From: Candidatus Omnitrophota bacterium
Lineage (GTDB): Bacteria; Omnitrophota; Omnitrophia; Omnitrophales; Omnitrophaceae
NCBI GenBank assembly: GCA_016209715.1
Contig: JACQVP010000066.1
Location: forward strand, 1 to 37,925
Direction: 5' to 3'
Length of the DNA stretch: 37,925 nucleotides
This document shows, one piece after another, positions 1-9,057 of the stretch. The notes beneath the pieces were generated by a model. It was not told the DNA's origin. It saw only the letters and a program-made list of their open reading frames with translations, and searched no databases. A program made the translations under genes and the position numbers. How positions within the stretch are numbered: the stretch's first letter is position 1; every line of letters begins with the position of its first letter.

Positions 1-176
1 AGCAGCACGGCGACGCCCCAGCCTTTCCCCACCGTACGGAAAACGTTCGAGGCGCCCACGTTTCCGCTTCCGAGTTGACGGATGTCAACCCCTTTGATCG
101 CTTTTCCCACCCAAAAACCAGTCGGGACGGATCCGATCAGATACGCCGCTCCCAGGGCCAGCAAAAATGAAAGCAT
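1..176 (-). CDS. plsY: Glycerol-3-phosphate acyltransferase PlsY, N-terminal part (cut by left window edge)
   Basis: Reverse-strand translation from ATG at 176 reads [58 protein letters not shown]; IGSxPTG and GSGNxGAxNVxRxxGK are PlsY motifs. Not in the ORF track because it is truncated. Confidence 0.9.
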   Translation of the reverse strand, partial: MLSFLLALGAAYLIGSVPTGFWVGKAIKGVDIRQLGSGNVGASNVFRTVGKGWGVAVL

Positions 177-179
177 GGG

Positions 180-1523
180 CTAATCCTTTCTTGCTTCCTC
201 TTTGATGGACACATTCACCGGAAGGCCTTCGAGCTGCAACTCCTCGATCAATCGATTGCGGAAGTATAAGATGTAATTATCCGGCAGCCGCCGCCGGTTT
301 TTCACGAACAAGAGAAAGGATGGAGGCTGGACGCCGACCTGGACGAAATATTTGAATTTCACCGTCGGAGGAGGAGCGTTGCGGCGCGTCACGCGCGTCA
401 GGAATTCGTTCAATTGTTTCGTGGGGAACTTGATCTTTGCCCGGTCCGCAATTTCGCGCGCCGCACGGATCGGCTGGTCCAGACCTTTGCCGAGAAGCGC
501 GGACAGAGTTTCCAGCCTCATTCCCTCCCAAAAGGCGGCGGCATGGATCAGACGTTTCCGGAACTCCTGCCTGGAAAGTGTGACGAGATCCCACTTATTG
601 GCGACCAAAACACAGCCCTTGCCGGAATCCCAGATCAGGCGAAACACGTCCTTGGTCATCTTGGTCACTCCCGCCGAGGCGTCAAAAAGGAGCAGCACCA
701 CATCGGCTTTTTGAATGGCTTCGCGCGTCCTGGAAAGACTGAAAAAACCGACGGGTTCCTTGATCTTATTGCGGGAACGCAGCCCCGCCGTGTCGACCAC
801 GGCAATGAGTTCGTCTTCCCAGCGCATGTACTCGATCAGCGCATCCCGGGTGGTGCCGGGGATCTCGGAGACGATGGATCTCTCCTCCCGGAGGAGGGCG
901 TTCAAATAGGTGGATTTGCCCGAATTGGGTTCTCCCACCAGGGCGATCGTCAGGGCAGGCTTCAGATCCGCCTGCTCCCCCGCCGGCAAATACGAAACGA
1001 TACGGTCCAGCAATTCGCCGCTCCCATGCCCCTGGTTGGCGGAGACCGGCACCACATCTTTAAAACCCAGGCTGTAAAAATCCAGGCCTTGCTGCACGGA
1101 AGGATGGTCTGCTTTGTTGGGCGTCACGATGACCGTCTTGGCCGATTGACGGATCTTTGCGGCCAGCTCGAAATCGACGGGCAGAATGCCTTCGTTGACG
1201 TCCAGCACCCAGACAATGAGGTCCGATTCCCGGATCGCCTGCAGGACCTGTTTCTCAACCGCGCGCTGCAAATCGTCCCCCGCGCCCAGGAGAACGCCAC
1301 CCGAATCGCAAAGTTCAAATTTCCGGCCCTTCCACGAAACGGTTTTCCTCACGAGGTCGCGGGTGGTCCCCGACGCCGAATGAACGATGGCAACCCGCGA
1401 ACCCGACAGCCGATTGAATAGTGTGGACTTGCCGACATTCGGCCTCCCCACCAGCGTGACTGTGGGATGGAATGATCGGACCCGCCTGGTGGCCTGGGAA
1501 TTAATATCCGCTTCCGGCATCAT
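180..1523 (-). CDS. der: Ribosome-associated GTPase Der (EngA)
   Basis: Two tandem GTPase domains: GRPNVGKST...DSGG...NKAD and GEPNSGKST...DTAG...NKWD, followed by a C-terminal KH-like domain. The 5' end overlaps the pgsA 3' end by 23 nt, so a slightly later start is possible. Confidence 0.95.
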   Translation of the reverse strand: MMPEADINSQATRRVRSFHPTVTLVGRPNVGKSTLFNRLSGSRVAIVHSASGTTRDLVRKTVSWKGRKFELCDSGGVLLGAGDDLQRAVEKQVLQAIRESDLIVWVLDVNEGILPVDFELAAKIRQSAKTVIVTPNKADHPSVQQGLDFYSLGFKDVVPVSANQGHGSGELLDRIVSYLPAGEQADLKPALTIALVGEPNSGKSTYLNALLREERSIVSEIPGTTRDALIEYMRWEDELIAVVDTAGLRSRNKIKEPVGFFSLSRTREAIQKADVVLLLFDASAGVTKMTKDVFRLIWDSGKGCVLVANKWDLVTLSRQEFRKRLIHAAAFWEGMRLETLSALLGKGLDQPIRAAREIADRAKIKFPTKQLNEFLTRVTRRNAPPPTVKFKYFVQVGVQPPSFLLFVKNRRRLPDNYILYFRNRLIEELQLEGLPVNVSIKEEARKD

Positions 1524-2055
1524 TCAAACGCTTGGTTTCGCGGTATATGTAACCCAGCCCGGAAACGATCGTGAGCAGGGCCGCTACGAATCCGGACGCA
1601 GGGGCCCAGGAAAATTCAAGGAGCATGGCGCCCACGGTCGCCATTTGCGCCACGGTCGTCGCCTTCCCCAACAGCGTCGGATTGACCTTGAACTCCCGGG
1701 AGCTAAAAAAAACGATCAATAACCCCGATATCAGGATTATCTCGCGCGAGACGATGACGATCAGGACCCAGTTCGCCACCTTGTGATGAAAGCCCGCGGA
1801 AAAATTAATGGACAGGAAAGCCGAAATGAGGAGCAGTTTGTCGGCAAAGGGGTCCAGAATAGCGCCCAGCGTGCTCTGCTCGTTTCTCACCCGCGCCAGG
1901 TATCCGTCCAGGGCATCGGACAGACTTGCCAGCAGGAAAATGGCCGTGGCCAGCCATTTGAAGTAGGCGGAATCGGGAGTGTAATAGACAATGCAGCTGA
2001 CGAAGAACGGGACCGCGAGAATTCGGGCAATCGTGATCTTCGTCGGAATATTCAT
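1501..2055 (-). CDS. pgsA: CDP-diacylglycerol--glycerol-3-phosphate 3-phosphatidyltransferase
   Basis: CDP-alcohol phosphatidyltransferase motif DALDGYLARVRNEQSTLGAILDPFADK (DGx2ARx8Gx3Dx3D). Start set at MNIPTKITIARIL (ATG at 2055), not the track start at 2238, because the extra N-terminus overlaps the upstream lipoprotein gene in another frame. Confidence 0.92.
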   Translation of the reverse strand: MNIPTKITIARILAVPFFVSCIVYYTPDSAYFKWLATAIFLLASLSDALDGYLARVRNEQSTLGAILDPFADKLLLISAFLSINFSAGFHHKVANWVLIVIVSREIILISGLLIVFFSSREFKVNPTLLGKATTVAQMATVGAMLLEFSWAPASGFVAALLTIVSGLGYIYRETKRLNDAGSGY

Positions 2056-2068
2056 TCCCGAAGAAAGA

Positions 2069-2512
2069 TCACCGGATGTACTGGAGCTCTTCCCCCGTGT
2101 TGGGGTCGTACTTGAATCGCTCCGGAAAGGTCTGACCCGTCCGGGCATTGTACTTCGTGTGCACTTCCTGCTGCGGTTGTTGCGGAGGAGGCTGGTACGC
2201 GGGCTGCTGCGGCGGATACGGCTGGCCGTATTGGCCATACTGCTGCTGAGCCATCTCGCGGCGAAGCTCCTCTTTGGTCGCTTGGCGGCTTCTCTTCATG
2301 CCTTCACCGACCAGCGCTCCCGCCAGCGCTCCGGCCCCGGCGCCTATGGCCGTGCCCGCACCGGTATGCCCGGTCTGATTGCCGATGATCGCACCTAATC
2401 CGGCTCCCAATCCGGCGCCTCCTAACGCCCCGGTCTGAGTTTCGTCCAAACTGGTGGCGCATCCTGAATTGACCAACGCCAGCACGGCAATCAGCGCAAG
2501 CACTCTCTTCAT
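2069..2512 (-). CDS. Glycine-zipper lipoprotein-like envelope protein
   Basis: N-terminal signal MKRVLALIAVLALVNSGC (Cys at a plausible lipidation site), Gly/Ala zipper (GALGGAGLGAGLGAIIGNQTG...GTAIGAGAGALAGALVG), then a Q/P/Y-rich tail. Confidence 0.75.
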   Translation of the reverse strand: MKRVLALIAVLALVNSGCATSLDETQTGALGGAGLGAGLGAIIGNQTGHTGAGTAIGAGAGALAGALVGEGMKRSRQATKEELRREMAQQQYGQYGQPYPPQQPAYQPPPQQPQQEVHTKYNARTGQTFPERFKYDPNTGEELQYIR

Positions 2513-2536
2513 TTTGATCTCCTTGAACGATTGATG

Positions 2537-5500
2537 TTAATTCAAAAGAACGTTCGTTTCCGGTTCCTTGTTCGCGATCGGCTCACCGGCCGGCGCACTG
2601 TCATTTAATTTAACCGAAACGATCTTGGACACTCCCGCCTCTTCCATCGTCACCCCGTACAACGAATCACCGGCCGCAATGGTCTTCCGGTTGTGTGTCA
2701 CAATGATGAATTGCGAGGTCGACAAAAATCCCCGTACCACCTCCAAAAAGCGATGCACGTTCGATTCGTCGAGCGGGGCGTCCACCTCGTCCAGAACGCA
2801 AAACGGCGAAGGCTTGATCTTGAACAGGGCAAAAAGAAGCGCCGTAGCCGTGAGCGCCTTTTCTCCGCCGGAAAGCAGCGAGATCGATTGGTTCTTCTTC
2901 CCCGGGGGCCTGACCATGATGTCTATGCCGGACTCGAGGGGGTTGTTCTCGTCGATCAAAAAGAGTTCCGCCTCTCCTCCCCCGAACAGGACCCGGAAAT
3001 AATCGCGGAAAGCGGCCTGGACAGCGGAAAATGTATCCTCAAAGAGCTTCTTCGTCTCCCGGTTAATCTTCCGGATCGCCTCCAGGAGGTCTTCACGGCC
3101 TTTTTCAAGATCGAGCTTCTGACCGCTGAGAAAATCAAACCGCTCTTTCAAGGAGTCGAATTCCTCGATGGCCAGAAGATTGACGGTGCCGAGCGACTGG
3201 AGCTTTTCCTTCAACTCCGAGATCTCCTGCTCCAATTCGGAGACCGAATTATTTTGCAGGTCGAAACCGGTCTTGTCAAGGGCGCTCAAATCAATCTGAT
3301 AGGTTTGTTTCATACGCTCCTGGATCGCCGTTTTCTTGTAGCCGATCTCCATTTCGCGCATCTGACAATTTCTTTCCGATTCGCGGGCGGTGTCGCTCCG
3401 CTTCTTCGCGCCCTCCAGGCGGGAGAGCAACTCAGCCCGCCGGGAAACAAGCTCCGACTTCTCCAGACTCGCCTGAGCGGCTTTGGCCTCCTCAGCGGCA
3501 ATCAAGGACGACAATTCAGCGATCTCGGCCGCGCGCCGTTCATTTTCCAACACGATTTCCTCTGATACCCGCACGTTGTCGGCAATCTGAGACGACCGCT
3601 TGTCCTGAAGCTCGTTTTCCGAGGACACGTTCCGATGAAGCATCTCATTGGAGTCCGCGAGGTACCGTTCACGGTCCAACAGCCGGGCCAGGCGTTGTTC
3701 CTCCTCGGTGAAGGTCTTGAAAAATTGCTCCTTCTGCTGAGCCAGAGCGCTCAATTCCTCGGCCTCCGCCTTGAGGCGGGCCTGATGATTATTTTCAGCC
3801 TCAACCCTGCGGGCCAATTCGTCCGTCAGGCCTTGTTTTTTCAGGGCCGACTCTTCAATCTCGGACTTGATCAAGTCGATTTCCCTCATTCCTTGAAGGA
3901 TTTCTGCCGACAATTCTTCGGCGCGGGCCTGGAGCGACTGCTTCAATTTGGAGAAACTTTGATATTGGATCTCAGCTTCGACGATCGCTTTTTCCAGGCG
4001 CTCGACCTCCTGCACGGCCACGGAAATTTGAGCGTCGAGAACGCCGCGCTCTTCCCGCCGGAGAGCGATAATTTGAGAGGCGCGGGCCAGTTTGTCCCGC
4101 AAATCCGACTGGCTCTTTTTTCGATCCAGGGTCCGCACGTTGGGCAGGGACCCAAAGTAGCGGATTTTTTTGCCGGGCCCCAGCACATACCCGTCTTGCG
4201 TAACGATCCGAACGCCGTTCGCCGACGCCGCCCATTGGGACAGCCGTTCCTCGTTGAGAGGCTCCGCGACCATGACGTGCCGGAGGTGTTCCTCGACAAG
4301 CCCCGCATAACCCGGCTGGACCGAAACAAATTCCGCAGCTCGGCCCTGGATACCGGTCAAATCGGGCGTTGCATGATCGTCGAGGGGGGCGTCCACGGGA
4401 GAGTCGATGAGAAGCGCGATCTCCTTGGTCTTGCTGGCCCGAGCAAACTCCAGCACCTTCAGGGCCTTGTCATGGTCTTCGACGATCAACGCGCAGGCCC
4501 AATCCGCCATCGCGGCCCGTATGGCGCACTCATAACCGGGCCGGACTTCGAGGATGTCCCAAAAAGATTTCACCAGGCCCCAGAGCTCGGACCCTTCCCG
4601 CCGGCTTTCATCCAGCACGTGCTGCGGGAACGCGTCGTCAAACGCGCCTTGCTCCTGCAATTCCGATAAAAGCGTCAACTGCGATTCCGTTTCCTTGATC
4701 TCGGTATTCACCCGGATGATTTCGTCCTCGAGTTCCCGGCGCTGCGTCTCCAAACCCGCCAACGATGTCTGCCTGGCCTCGAATTCCAGCTTCCGCTCGC
4801 CTTGCGACAGATCAGGGCCCGATTCCCCGCCCAATTCGGCGACCCTCCTCAGGCATTCCTCCCGCTCCCGGGACAGACGCTCAATCAGCTCCTCCGTCCG
4901 GTTCTTCCGCGCATTCTCGCCGTGCACTTCGATTTCGAAGGCATGGATTTGATTTTTCAACTCGGTAACGGAATGGGCCGCCTGAAACACAAGACCCTGA
5001 AGCTCCTTCACCGCATTTTCCTTCGCCGTGAAGGATTCCCGCGCTTCGTCGTAGAAGCGCTCGGCGTGGTCCACCCGGGATTTTAGGCCCTGGATCTCCT
5101 GAACCACCGCTTCAATTTCCGCCTTCTTCCGCGCGATCTCTTCCTCGAAGGCCGCGATTCGGACGCGTCCCACTTCAAGGTCCTTTTGCAATCCCTGCGT
5201 GCTCCGCTCGAGGTCCTGCTTTTTATCCCGATTCACCCGCAGACGTTCTTCGTTCTGAGAGTGCCGGAGTTTGAGGTCGTACTTGGCCTTTTCGATTTTC
5301 GAAGAGATTTCCTCCATGGCAAAGACCCGGGAGTCCATCTCCTTGAACCGGACCTCTTCGTCGGCCAGCCCCCCCTCGAGGAGATTGATTTCATCCCTCA
5401 AGAGGTTCCGCGCCGCAACCAAGGCCTCGTTCTCGCGATCGAGGGCCTCGATGTCCATGAACGCCTTCCGGGATTCAAGAGCTTTCAGTTGATCGTATTT

Positions 5501-6151
5501 TTCCCGGTATTTCTCGGCGCGCTTGGCCTGGCGCTCCGCGTAACGGATATTCTTTTCCACTTCACTGACGATATCGTTCAGGCGCAGGAGGTTGGCCTCG
5601 GTCCGTTCGAGTTTCCGGATGGCTTCTTCTTTCTTGATTTTGAATTTGGAAATCCCGGCGGCCTCTTCGATGAGAAAACGCCGTTCTTCTTCGTGCGCGT
5701 TCAAAATATAATCGATGCGTCCCTGCTCGATCATCGAATACGAATTAGAGCCGATGCCGGTGTCCAGGATGACGTCCTGGATGTCCTTGTAACGGCAGGG
5801 GGTTTTGTTGATGAGGTATTCGCTCTCGCCCGAACGGTACAACCGGCGCGTCAGCACGACTTCTTCATAGGCGATGGGCAAGGCGTTGTCCGTGTTGTCA
5901 ATGGTCAGGGAAACCTCCGCCATGCCGATGGGCTTACGGAATTCGGTGCCGCTAAAAATGACGTCTTCCATTTTGCTGCCGCGAAGAAGCTTGGCGCTTC
6001 TCTCGCCCAGCACCCATCGGACCGCGTCAGAAATGTTGCTCTTTCCGCAGCCGTTCGGCCCAACGATGCAGGTTATGCCCTTCTCGAAGACGATTTCCGT
6101 TCTGTCGGCAAAGGACTTGAATCCGTGAATGGCGACCTTTTTTAGATGCAT
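2537..6151 (-). CDS. smc: Chromosome segregation protein SMC
   Basis: 1204 aa; Walker A GPNGCGKSNI, N-terminal MHLKKVAIHGFKSFADRT, long coiled coils around a hinge, signature LSGGEKALTA, Walker B CVLDEVDAPLDESN. Confidence 0.98.
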   Translation of the reverse strand: MHLKKVAIHGFKSFADRTEIVFEKGITCIVGPNGCGKSNISDAVRWVLGERSAKLLRGSKMEDVIFSGTEFRKPIGMAEVSLTIDNTDNALPIAYEEVVLTRRLYRSGESEYLINKTPCRYKDIQDVILDTGIGSNSYSMIEQGRIDYILNAHEEERRFLIEEAAGISKFKIKKEEAIRKLERTEANLLRLNDIVSEVEKNIRYAERQAKRAEKYREKYDQLKALESRKAFMDIEALDRENEALVAARNLLRDEINLLEGGLADEEVRFKEMDSRVFAMEEISSKIEKAKYDLKLRHSQNEERLRVNRDKKQDLERSTQGLQKDLEVGRVRIAAFEEEIARKKAEIEAVVQEIQGLKSRVDHAERFYDEARESFTAKENAVKELQGLVFQAAHSVTELKNQIHAFEIEVHGENARKNRTEELIERLSREREECLRRVAELGGESGPDLSQGERKLEFEARQTSLAGLETQRRELEDEIIRVNTEIKETESQLTLLSELQEQGAFDDAFPQHVLDESRREGSELWGLVKSFWDILEVRPGYECAIRAAMADWACALIVEDHDKALKVLEFARASKTKEIALLIDSPVDAPLDDHATPDLTGIQGRAAEFVSVQPGYAGLVEEHLRHVMVAEPLNEERLSQWAASANGVRIVTQDGYVLGPGKKIRYFGSLPNVRTLDRKKSQSDLRDKLARASQIIALRREERGVLDAQISVAVQEVERLEKAIVEAEIQYQSFSKLKQSLQARAEELSAEILQGMREIDLIKSEIEESALKKQGLTDELARRVEAENNHQARLKAEAEELSALAQQKEQFFKTFTEEEQRLARLLDRERYLADSNEMLHRNVSSENELQDKRSSQIADNVRVSEEIVLENERRAAEIAELSSLIAAEEAKAAQASLEKSELVSRRAELLSRLEGAKKRSDTARESERNCQMREMEIGYKKTAIQERMKQTYQIDLSALDKTGFDLQNNSVSELEQEISELKEKLQSLGTVNLLAIEEFDSLKERFDFLSGQKLDLEKGREDLLEAIRKINRETKKLFEDTFSAVQAAFRDYFRVLFGGGEAELFLIDENNPLESGIDIMVRPPGKKNQSISLLSGGEKALTATALLFALFKIKPSPFCVLDEVDAPLDESNVHRFLEVVRGFLSTSQFIIVTHNRKTIAAGDSLYGVTMEEAGVSKIVSVKLNDSAPAGEPIANKEPETNVLLN

Positions 6152-6201
6152 CTACGCCTCCCAATTATGGGTTGAAAGAGGTCCTGACACAACTCGGTGA
6201 C

Positions 6202-6229
6202 ATTATAGCGCCCGTGTCAAATATGACAG
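6202..6229 (-). promoter_or_regulatory. Candidate sigma70-type promoter for smc with an overlapping inverted repeat
   Basis: Minus strand reads CTGTCA-N16-TATAAT: -35 at 6229-6224, -10 at 6207-6202, about 50 nt upstream of the smc ATG. TGTCA-AATA-TGACA lies at 6215-6228. Confidence 0.45.
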
Positions 6230-6297
6230 GATATAGAGCGTTCTAATATACTAACGACTATATATTGGGGGTATTGAGGGAAAATAAAAGGGGATTT

Positions 6298-7467
6298 CTA
6301 GGCTTTTTTGCGGTTCAAAAGGAGCTGGTCGATATAGACCCGGCCGCTGCGAGCCGGTCCCGATATTTGATCGTCGATCAGCAAAACCAGCGAATCGGCT
6401 CCTTGGGGAGCGCGAAAATTAAGCGGGTATTGAAACACGAGCCACTGGTTCTTGAGGCCCGAAATTTTTTGCCTCCAGACGGCCTCGCCGCCTTCACGAA
6501 ACTCAATGAAGACTCCATCCGAAATTCCCTGCTCTTCGTCACCGCGTAAAACCACGGAAAAACCGGAAAAGCGCGACAAATCGATGTCTTTGAGACGGAA
6601 AAGAATGCCCACCGAGGCGGGGACTTGAAAAAGTTCGTAATCGAGAGCGAGGACCTTCCCCCGGCCGGGAATAAACATCAATTTTTCCTCGGCGAAGCCT
6701 TCCTGCGGGCGGAACCACGCCGACCGGTCCATCTGCAGCTCCTGAATCAGCACCGGCATTCCGACCTCCTGAGAGCGCCTGACATCAGGGGCCTTCCCGT
6801 CGCGGGCGGAAACGCCGGCTCGTTGGCCCTCCGGGGCCCGGAAAAACATCAAACCGATCAACGCCAGCAAAAGCAGGATCAAAAAAGCGATGATCATGAG
6901 CCATCTCTTTTTTTGCTGCTCCTGCCCCGCCGCTTGCAGCCGGGAGCGCAGCTCCGGGAGATAATCGCGGAACTGATGGTTGCAAATCGGCCAGTCTATC
7001 TCGCGATACCCTTCCGCTTCCAAGGCGTTGATGCGCTCCATGAGTTTCATCGTGTCCTGGCCCAGGATTCGGCTGACGGCGCCCATACTCATCCCGTACT
7101 GGCGGGTCAAGACGAGCAGGCTCCGGTCAAAAAGGTCCAGATTCCCCCAGCCGCCGCCTTCCGTAGAGGGGCGGCGTGCCATCTCGCGCTGAAGCACCAG
7201 GTTCGCGGACCTGAAAAGCTCCGTGGCGACGTGGTCGCGATAGGCATACTTGAATAATTTCCGGTAAAAAATCAGAAAGGCCTCGATCAGGAGAGATCCG
7301 TGATGGTCCGCTTCCCGGTCCATCAGGTACAGGTATTCCAAGAGAGTCCCGGCATACCTCTCAAACAAGTCCTCGAAGGCCGGAAGATTCCCTCCCCGGC
7401 TGTGCTCTATGAGCATCTCATCGGTGGCTTGGATTTGTATTCTGGGAGAATTCACTGCGGGTTGCAT
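6298..7467 (-). CDS. ECF sigma-factor-like domain, TM helix and carbohydrate-binding-like domain fusion
   Basis: Residues ~15-100 resemble sigma region 2 (GGNLPAFEDLFERYAGTLLEYLY...). Residues ~110-150 resemble region 4 (LFDRSLLVLTRQYGMSMGAVSRILGQDTMKLMERINAL). TM helix ~189-209 (WLMIIAFLILLLLALIGLMFF). The C-terminus has the pattern LKDIDLSRFSGFSVVLRGDE...GVFIEFREG...KISGLKNQWLVFQYPLNF...GRVYIDQLLL. Confidence 0.6.
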   Translation of the reverse strand: MQPAVNSPRIQIQATDEMLIEHSRGGNLPAFEDLFERYAGTLLEYLYLMDREADHHGSLLIEAFLIFYRKLFKYAYRDHVATELFRSANLVLQREMARRPSTEGGGWGNLDLFDRSLLVLTRQYGMSMGAVSRILGQDTMKLMERINALEAEGYREIDWPICNHQFRDYLPELRSRLQAAGQEQQKKRWLMIIAFLILLLLALIGLMFFRAPEGQRAGVSARDGKAPDVRRSQEVGMPVLIQELQMDRSAWFRPQEGFAEEKLMFIPGRGKVLALDYELFQVPASVGILFRLKDIDLSRFSGFSVVLRGDEEQGISDGVFIEFREGGEAVWRQKISGLKNQWLVFQYPLNFRAPQGADSLVLLIDDQISGPARSGRVYIDQLLLNRKKA

Positions 7468-7503
7468 CCGTCCTCCGTCGCTGGGATCACGCCGACTGCG
7501 CGG

Positions 7504-8745
7504 TCAATCTTCGAAGCGTTTAAAGCAGAGAGTGGCATTGTGACCGCCGAAGCCAAAAGAATTTGAAAGGGCGTATTTCACGGTTGCTCGCCGAGCTTCA
7601 TTGGGCACGTAATCAAGATCGCAGTCCGGATCAGGGTGCTTGTAATTGATGGTGGGAGCGATGATTTGGTTCTTGATGGTAAAAGCGCAGGCGATGGTCT
7701 CGATTCCGCCGGCGGCCCCCAACAAATGACCGGTCATTGATTTGGTGGAACTGATCATGACTTTATAGGCGTGGTCGCCCAGCGCTTTCCTGATCGCCAG
7801 TGTTTCCGTTTTGTCGTTCAACACGGTAGAGGTCCCGTGAGCGTTGATGTAATCGATGTCGGCGGGCTTCGCCTGCGCGTCCTTGATCGCCCGGAGCATG
7901 CATTGGGTCGGACCGTCGCCTTCGGGGTCGGGCGCCGTGATGTGATTGGCGTCGGCAGTGAGTCCATAGCCGACCACTTCCGCATAAATATGGGCATTTC
8001 GATTTTTGGCGTGTTCCAGTTCCTCAAGAAAAACGATTCCGCATCCCTCCCCCATGACGAAACCGTCACGGGTCTTGTCAAACGGACGGGAGGCGGTGCG
8101 AGGATCCTCGTTGTGAGTGGTCAACGCGCTCATACGGTCAAATCCGCCGAATCCCAAAAGGGTGATGCAGGCCTCCGTACCGCCCGCGAGCATCATGTCC
8201 GCGTCCCCATGCTGGATCAGCCTGAAGGCATCACCGACCGCATGCGTTCCCGTGGCGCAGGCCGTGGCCACGCAACTGTTGGGACCCTTCAATTTGTATT
8301 GAATCGAGATCATGCCGGGTGCCATGTTCACAATGAGCATCGGGATGAGGAACGGCGACACTCTCGAAGGACCCCTTTCCAGCATGATGCGGCATTGCTC
8401 CTCGATGGTGTGGAGCCCGCCGATGCCGGATCCGACCAGGACTCCGATCCGGTGCGGGTCCTCTTTGGAAAGGTCAATCTGGGAATCTTCCAAGGCCATT
8501 CCCGCGCAGTATACCCCGAATTGGACAAAGCGATCCGTCTTGCGCGCCTGCTTGGGATTGAGATACTTGGTGGGATCGAAATTCTTAACTTCCGCGGCGA
8601 CCTTGCAATTGTACGCGTCCACGCTGATACATTTCACGTGGTCGACGCCGCTTTCTCCGGCGAGCAGCGCGTTCCAAAAATCTAGGGCCGTATTCCCTAT
8701 GGGAGTTAGGGCACCTGCTCCCGTGATGACAACTCTACGTGGCAT
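7504..8745 (-). CDS. fabF: Beta-ketoacyl-ACP synthase II
   Basis: MPRRVVITGAGALTPIGN, active-site region ATACATGTHAVGDAF, INAHGTST, GHLLGAAGG. Confidence 0.97.
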   Translation of the reverse strand: MPRRVVITGAGALTPIGNTALDFWNALLAGESGVDHVKCISVDAYNCKVAAEVKNFDPTKYLNPKQARKTDRFVQFGVYCAGMALEDSQIDLSKEDPHRIGVLVGSGIGGLHTIEEQCRIMLERGPSRVSPFLIPMLIVNMAPGMISIQYKLKGPNSCVATACATGTHAVGDAFRLIQHGDADMMLAGGTEACITLLGFGGFDRMSALTTHNEDPRTASRPFDKTRDGFVMGEGCGIVFLEELEHAKNRNAHIYAEVVGYGLTADANHITAPDPEGDGPTQCMLRAIKDAQAKPADIDYINAHGTSTVLNDKTETLAIRKALGDHAYKVMISSTKSMTGHLLGAAGGIETIACAFTIKNQIIAPTINYKHPDPDCDLDYVPNEARRATVKYALSNSFGFGGHNATLCFKRFED

Positions 8746-8778
8746 TATACTGCTAAGCTCTGAAGATCAACGCGAGGC

Positions 8779-9018
8779 TTATTTCGCCCCGGTCTTCTCT
8801 TCTATATATTTTACGGCGTCGCCGACCGTCTGAATTTTCTCGGCGTCCTCATCGGGAATCTCAATGCCGAACTCTTCCTCGAGCGCCATGACCAATTCCA
8901 CCGTATCGAGCGAATCTGCGCCCAAATCATCCACAAAAGACGCCTCGGTCGTGACTTCTTCGGGTTTTACGCCCAATTGCTCAACAATGATTTCGGTAAT
9001 CTTGTCATTAACTGCCAT
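8779..9018 (-). CDS. acpP: Acyl carrier protein
   Basis: 79 aa with phosphopantetheine site [32 protein letters not shown]. Confidence 0.98.
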   Translation of the reverse strand: MAVNDKITEIIVEQLGVKPEEVTTEASFVDDLGADSLDTVELVMALEEEFGIEIPDEDAEKIQTVGDAVKYIEEKTGAK

Positions 9019-9057
9019 TCGTAATCCTCCTCTTTTTAAAACTATGAACTACAGGGA

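Noticed and set aside
414-1421. 335-aa plus-strand ORF opposite der
   Set aside because: Der GTPase motifs are on the minus strand; this is its complement.
2056-2238. 61-residue N-terminal extension of pgsA in the ORF track
   Set aside because: S/R/T-rich sequence overlapping the lipoprotein gene in another frame; PgsA homology starts at MNIPTKITIARIL.
2069-2512. Glycine-zipper protein as a toxin or bacteriocin
   Set aside because: Lipoprotein-like signal and Gly-zipper plus Q/P tail are common in envelope proteins; no immunity gene or leader motif nearby.
6240-6275. AT-rich inverted repeat AATATA...TATATT as an intrinsic terminator for the sigma-like gene
   Set aside because: Stem is only A/T, with no GC core and no following T-run on the minus strand.
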